Source of the DNA: a virus
Reading direction: 5' to 3' (one strand)
DNA: 48,799 nt
IMG/VR virus record: IMGVR_UViG_3300048793_000037
Span: 1-48,799 of that record
Below, in pieces: positions 45,482 through 48,799 of the stretch; position 1 is the first letter of the stretch; each line of letters starts with the position of its first letter. The position numbers and the translations under genes are program-made. The notes under the pieces are model-generated. The model did not search any database. It saw only the letters and a list, made by a program, of their open reading frames with translations, and was not told the DNA's origin.

Positions 45482-45673
45482 ATGCCCACCTGGCTGTACG
45501 GCGCGCTCGTCAGGTTGACTCGGGGTTGGTATGACCCGGCTCGGGCAGAGCGTCAGGACAAGCGGACGAACGGCGCTGTGGATCACGCCGCAGAGAGTCG
45601 AGACCGGGCCAGTGCGGCCATCGAGTCCTATCGCCGGGACGACGCCGAGCAGCGCCGGACGCCGCGGCATTGA
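45482..45673 (+). CDS. 63-aa charged protein
   Basis: ATG 45482 is just after the previous stop. The product (MPTWLYGALVRLTRGWYDPA then RAERQDKRTNGAVDHAAESR) is basic and helical. Its stop overlaps the TTG of the next gene. Function unknown. Confidence 0.55.
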   Translation: MPTWLYGALVRLTRGWYDPARAERQDKRTNGAVDHAAESRDRASAAIESYRRDDAEQRRTPRH

Positions 45674-45975
45674 GCCCGATCGACCTACTTGCCGTGCTGA
45701 TCGTCGCGCTGGTGCCGTTCAACTTCGCCGTGGCGATCTACCTCGGCGTGTTGAATAGGCGCCGGCCAGGGATCGCCACACTTCAGAGCCGAGCGTTCAC
45801 CCAGATCGTCCTTGCTGCATGTTCAGCCGTGGGCGGCTTTTTCGGGCTTTCCGTCCTGCTCGGCCTCCAGGTCTGGCCCAACGTCGCGACTGTTCTGCTG
45901 GCTATCGTGGGCATCGGGGTCTCATTGCCGGCGGCTAACTGGACCATCGTCTATCTGCGTGGTGGTATCCGGTGA
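45670..45975 (+). CDS. 101-aa three-TM membrane protein
   Basis: A TTG start at 45670 overlaps the previous stop. Three hydrophobic segments are visible (LLAVLIVALVPFNFAVAIYL; FTQIVLAACSAVGGFFGLSV; NVATVLLAIVGIGVSLPAAN). It could be another holin-like or transport protein, placed before the tailspike genes. The TTG start is unusual but supported by the overlap. Confidence 0.6.
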   Translation: MSPIDLLAVLIVALVPFNFAVAIYLGVLNRRRPGIATLQSRAFTQIVLAACSAVGGFFGLSVLLGLQVWPNVATVLLAIVGIGVSLPAANWTIVYLRGGIR

Positions 45976-46460
45976 CCACCCAGCAGATCACGCTCACCGC
46001 ACCCGTCCCGGCCGGTGGCACGATCATCGTGCCCAAAGCGCTCGCGGACGGCGACGTATTGACCGCGACCGTCCATGTGCCGGTGGTCGTCAACCCGTTG
46101 GTAATCAGCAAGATCGTGGTTACACCGACGACCACCGGTGCGCAGGTCGCTTGGCACGTGTCCGAATATGCGACCGGCCAGCTCCAGTACGGACTCACGG
46201 CGGCCTACGGGACGTATAGCCCCAAGGAAACGAGCTTCAACTACCAGGATCACGTCCAGCACATCGCCGGCATGCCATCTGGCAAGCTCGTCCACTTCCG
46301 GATCCTGGCGGCCGATGCCGCAGGCAACCAGGCAACGAGTCCGGATCAGACATTCACTACGCTTGGTGGCGTCGTTGCACCGCCGCCAGCTCCGACCAAC
46401 CTCAAGGCTGTCGCCGGCGACGGCTATGTGGACCTGAGCTGGAACGCGGTGGCCGGATGA
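45972..46460 (+). CDS. FN3-containing protein, 5' half of a split FN3 domain
   Basis: GTG 45972 overlaps the previous stop. The 162-aa product has a beta domain (VISKIVVTPTTTGAQVAWHV; HIAGMPSGKLVHFRILAADA) and, at its C-terminus, APTNLKAVAGDGYVDLSWNA, the first strands of a second FN3 domain that ends abruptly at AVAG. The remaining strands are encoded in the -1 frame by the next gene (TTYDVYHDATLVASGLTATT). It may be translated as a separate protein or through frameshifting. Confidence 0.75.
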   Translation: MTTQQITLTAPVPAGGTIIVPKALADGDVLTATVHVPVVVNPLVISKIVVTPTTTGAQVAWHVSEYATGQLQYGLTAAYGTYSPKETSFNYQDHVQHIAGMPSGKLVHFRILAADAAGNQATSPDQTFTTLGGVVAPPPAPTNLKAVAGDGYVDLSWNAVAG

Positions 46461-47710
46461 CCACCTACGACGTCTATCACGACGCCACCCTCGTCGCCTC
46501 GGGCCTCACCGCGACGACGTATCGAATCCTGGGCCCGAACGGCACACCGATCTCCGGCTCTGTGAGCGCGGTTACCGCGGGCGGGGAGGGTCCGAAAGCG
46601 GGTCCGGCCGTTGCCACGCCGACTGCGCCAGTTGGCGGCGGTGGAGGCGGCCCGGGTCCGGGTCTCGGTGGTGCTGGCCCTCGGGCCGCGCCGAGCACGC
46701 CTAGCGGGATCACGGTGCCGAGCAACCTCGACTCGGCCGGGTCAGCCGCGCTCCAGGACTGGGTAAGCGCTCAGTCAAATGGCTCGACGTTGATCTTCCC
46801 TTCGGGTGCGGTCTTTCAGCAGGAAGCCTTCGGGATCGACTTGTCGGGCAAGAGCAACATGACCCTGTGGGGCTATGGCGCCACGCTCCACAACTACGGC
46901 GGTGGTTCCAACATTCGCAGCTCGGCCATCTTCGCCGGCTGGGGGTCGCCCAACGCCTTGAATAACAAGGTCTTGGGCTTCGCGATCAAGGGTGGCAACC
47001 CCAATGGTGCGACACACTCGTGCTACACCGTCGGTCAAGAGAGCGCGATGGGCCTTTGGCTCGCAAGGGGTTCCACTGGCTGGGAGGTTGCCGACAACAC
47101 GATCACCGACCAATGGGGGCTCGGCTTCTATATCGGTGATGATGCCTCCGGAATATACTGCCAGAACCTCAACTTCCAGCACAACGCGATTGCTCGGACA
47201 GGTCTGTCAGGTCTCAATGTCCGGAATGGCATCGGCCTCACCTTCGCCGACAACCTCATGTACGATCTTGGGGGTAGTGCCTTCGACATGGAGGACGCCC
47301 TTGGCAGTGAGACGATCCACTCGATCTACTTCCTGCGTAATGTCATCAACCGTTGGTGCTGGGACGGCGGCAGCCCTCACGCCATCGCCTTCGACGGTAA
47401 CGGCGGCGACTTCAGCGACATTCGGGTACAGAACACCACCTTCCTGGGTGGCTCGAATGGCACATACCCCAAGAGCTATTCTGACGGGGTTATCTCGGCC
47501 TGGGGTCCCACCACGGCCAAGAGCAACTTCCTCATCGACGCCAATGACTTCAGCGCCATCATGGCCAGCCTTCCGTCGGGGAGTTGGGCTACACGCTTCA
47601 ATGGTGTCGCTGGCCTGACGATCACCAACAACAACGCCCCTGGCGCGGGCGAGCTCGCCCACAAGGTCTCATGCACCTCGGTCACCCAGACCGGCAATAA
47701 TCCAGCATGA
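46457..47710 (+). CDS. Beta-helix tailspike / depolymerase-like protein
   Basis: ATG 46457 overlaps the previous stop (ATGA). The N-terminal ~50 residues complete an FN3 domain (MTTYDVYHDATLVASGLTAT). A Gly/Pro-rich linker follows. Residues ~95-415 show the coil pattern of right-handed parallel beta-helices (SGLNVRNGIGLTFADNLMYD; LRNVINRWCWDGGSPHAIAF; GDFSDIRVQNTTFLG; FLIDANDFSAIM). Such proteins are usually tailspikes that bind or degrade surface polysaccharide. It lies directly before the cysteine peptidase. Confidence 0.82.
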   Translation: MTTYDVYHDATLVASGLTATTYRILGPNGTPISGSVSAVTAGGEGPKAGPAVATPTAPVGGGGGGPGPGLGGAGPRAAPSTPSGITVPSNLDSAGSAALQDWVSAQSNGSTLIFPSGAVFQQEAFGIDLSGKSNMTLWGYGATLHNYGGGSNIRSSAIFAGWGSPNALNNKVLGFAIKGGNPNGATHSCYTVGQESAMGLWLARGSTGWEVADNTITDQWGLGFYIGDDASGIYCQNLNFQHNAIARTGLSGLNVRNGIGLTFADNLMYDLGGSAFDMEDALGSETIHSIYFLRNVINRWCWDGGSPHAIAFDGNGGDFSDIRVQNTTFLGGSNGTYPKSYSDGVISAWGPTTAKSNFLIDANDFSAIMASLPSGSWATRFNGVAGLTITNNNAPGAGELAHKVSCTSVTQTGNNPA

Positions 47711-48252
47711 GCCACTTCCTGCCCCGCTACATCACCGAGCGGATCGGGCCGCCACCGTGGGACGACTGTGTGTTGTGCTCGGGGCTCATGCTTGCCAACA
47801 AGGCCAGCCACAACGCCAAGCCGGCCACGCCGGCCGAGGTCCTGGCGCTGCGGGCGGCGTCGCTCGCATCGCCCCACGGCAACGTCACCTTCCCGCAGCT
47901 CGCCCATGCCTATCTCACGCGCTACGGCTGGCACGTCTCGCTGGCGAGCCCGACCACGGCCGAGGCGCTCTATGCAGGACTGCTCGACGGTTCCGGTGCG
48001 ATCGTCGTCTTGAACATGGGCAAGATGCCGGTCCATTTCCGGCGCTTCGATCCGACCTTCGTCCTCACGCACGCCTGCTACGTCCAGATCAGCGACGGAG
48101 CGGCGGCGACCGACCACGGCGCGTTCTGGCTCGTCAACCCGATGGCACCAAAGCTAGTCCCAGCGTATCGGGGCGAGTGGATCCACGTTGCTGACCTGGC
48201 ACCGGCGTACGTCGGTGCGATCGTGCTCCACGAAGACCAGTTCGCAAAGTAA
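47707..48252 (+). CDS. C39-like cysteine peptidase (candidate endolysin)
   Basis: The 181-aa product has a Cys-rich start (WDDCVLCSGLMLANKASHN; Cys21 or Cys24 as nucleophile), LTRYGWHVSLASPTTAEALY, THACYVQISDG (His122) and WLVNPMAPK (Asn144), the Cys-His-Asn/Asp order of C39-type papain-like peptidases. In phages such enzymes can cut peptidoglycan cross-links. The gene follows the tailspike and precedes holin-like genes, which supports a lysin role. The stop is repeated at 85-87 through the circle. Confidence 0.75.
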   Translation: MSHFLPRYITERIGPPPWDDCVLCSGLMLANKASHNAKPATPAEVLALRAASLASPHGNVTFPQLAHAYLTRYGWHVSLASPTTAEALYAGLLDGSGAIVVLNMGKMPVHFRRFDPTFVLTHACYVQISDGAAATDHGAFWLVNPMAPKLVPAYRGEWIHVADLAPAYVGAIVLHEDQFAK

Positions 48253-48672
48253 GGAGGACGCATGTCACGAACCAGCGATCTCACAACGGCCATCGCCCAG
48301 GACATCAAGTACGCCCTGGGCCTCGTCAGCTTGGGCAAAGACCCGACGTTCTGGCTCGAGCGGGCTGCGGGCTACGCCAGCGAGCTCGTCGGTGCCGACG
48401 TACCAGCGGCCGCACCCGCCGCGCCGACCCTGCTCCCACCTGCAGGCGGCGATCCGCTTCTTATTCCGACCGAACCAGACGGCCAGATGGGCACGATCCT
48501 GGGCGGCAAGAAGGTCAGCAAGGCGGCCATCCTCGATGCCACCTCGATCGCGGCCGTGAACGCGGGCAATCCGCCGCTGGCTGAGGCTGCACCGTACGCC
48601 GGTCAGGCGCTCAAGGAGACGCTCAACCAGGTCATCAGCTCGACCAGCGCCGCTGACGGCCGAGACATCGTA
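48166..48672. repeat. 507-base direct repeat, copy A
   Basis: Copy of positions 1-507. The junction at 48672/48673 joins the middle of the 169-aa gene back to the middle of the peptidase gene. Confidence 0.95.
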
Positions 48673-48759
48673 TATCGGGGCGAGTGGATCCACGTTGCTG
48701 ACCTGGCACCGGCGTACGTCGGTGCGATCGTGCTCCACGAAGACCAGTTCGCAAAGTAA
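48262..48759 (+). CDS. Chimeric copy: first ~136 aa of the 169-aa protein fused to the peptidase C-terminus
   Basis: The first ~136 codons match 97-504 and then read IVYRGEWIHVADLAP, the peptidase tail, ending at the TAA at 48757-48759. The fusion is in frame because the repeat is 507 bases. It is real only if the tandem duplication is real; otherwise it is an assembly product. Confidence 0.6.
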   Translation: MSRTSDLTTAIAQDIKYALGLVSLGKDPTFWLERAAGYASELVGADVPAAAPAAPTLLPPAGGDPLLIPTEPDGQMGTILGGKKVSKAAILDATSIAAVNAGNPPLAEAAPYAGQALKETLNQVISSTSAADGRDIVYRGEWIHVADLAPAYVGAIVLHEDQFAK

Positions 48760-48799
48760 GGAGGACGCATGTCACGAACCAGCGATCTCACAACGGCCA
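48673..48799. repeat. 127-base terminal overlap with the left end
   Basis: Positions 48673-48799 equal 1-127. The length equals a common maximum k-mer size, so this is probably the assembler's circle overlap and not biology. It includes the start of a further partial copy of the 169-aa gene (from 48769). Confidence 0.85.

Overview
The window looks like a complete tailed-phage (siphovirus-type) genome recovered as a circular assembly. It is high-GC, dense, and built of gene strings joined by ATGA/GTGA stop-start overlaps. Positions 48673-48799 (127 bases) repeat positions 1-127, as expected when a de Bruijn assembler closes a circle. Positions 48166-48672 also repeat 1-507, so the 507-base unit sits in tandem across the junction. 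The unique genome is therefore about 48.2 kb. The host cannot be named. FtsK-type and DUF3560-like genes, a TagB-like transferase, Gly-X-Thr collagen-like fibres, probable leaderless transcripts and frequent GTG starts fit a high-GC Gram-positive-like host (Actinobacteriota, possibly Chloroflexota); this is inference.

Layout. (1) 45.1-48.3 kb, continuing through the junction to 3.25 kb: a rightward module of small membrane proteins, an FN3 protein and beta-helix tailspike, a C39-like cysteine peptidase (candidate lysin), two holin-like proteins, an Ig-like protein, small collagen-like and Cys-rich proteins and an HNH protein. (2) 8.32-3.25 kb, leftward: an AlpA/MerR-like HTH gene, then an operon for a 714-aa Cys/His-knuckle protein, a DUF3560-like protein, two small proteins and an FtsK/SpoIIIE-type motor, with two TTGACA-N17 promoters. 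(3) 8.43-34.2 kb, rightward structural module: HNH, small and large terminase, portal, two collagen-like fibre proteins, prohead protease, major capsid protein, connector, head closure, tail terminator, major tail protein, frameshifted tail chaperone, tape measure and tail-tip proteins. Four sugar-transfer genes (GT4, GT2, a GT-methyltransferase fusion and a TagB-like protein) interrupt the head genes. Leftward moron-like genes lie at 25.6-26.2 and 34.2-34.6 kb. (4) 34.7-45.1 kb, rightward early/replication module: regulators, YqaJ exonuclease and RecT annealase, a replication-initiator-like protein, a MazG-like protein, a double-HNH protein, a PD-(D/E)XK-like nuclease, tRNA-Phe(GAA), an RlpA-like protein, a HigA-like protein and many very small genes.

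No integrase, excisionase, ParA, DNA polymerase, primase or replicative helicase was recognised, so replication probably uses host polymerase with phage YqaJ/RecT recombination. Lifestyle is unresolved: the XRE and AlpA-like regulators allow a temperate or plasmid-like state, but nothing proves it. The most unusual features are the glycosylation genes inside the head module, a recurrent Cys-x(4-6)-His-x3-His knuckle in at least five proteins (including the RecT tail), a 21-bp inverted repeat forming a possible branched RNA at 20257-20351, a tRNA inside an open reading frame, a repeated 27-nt gene-junction element encoding a PDSTGARE tail, and an FN3 domain split by a -1 frame change.
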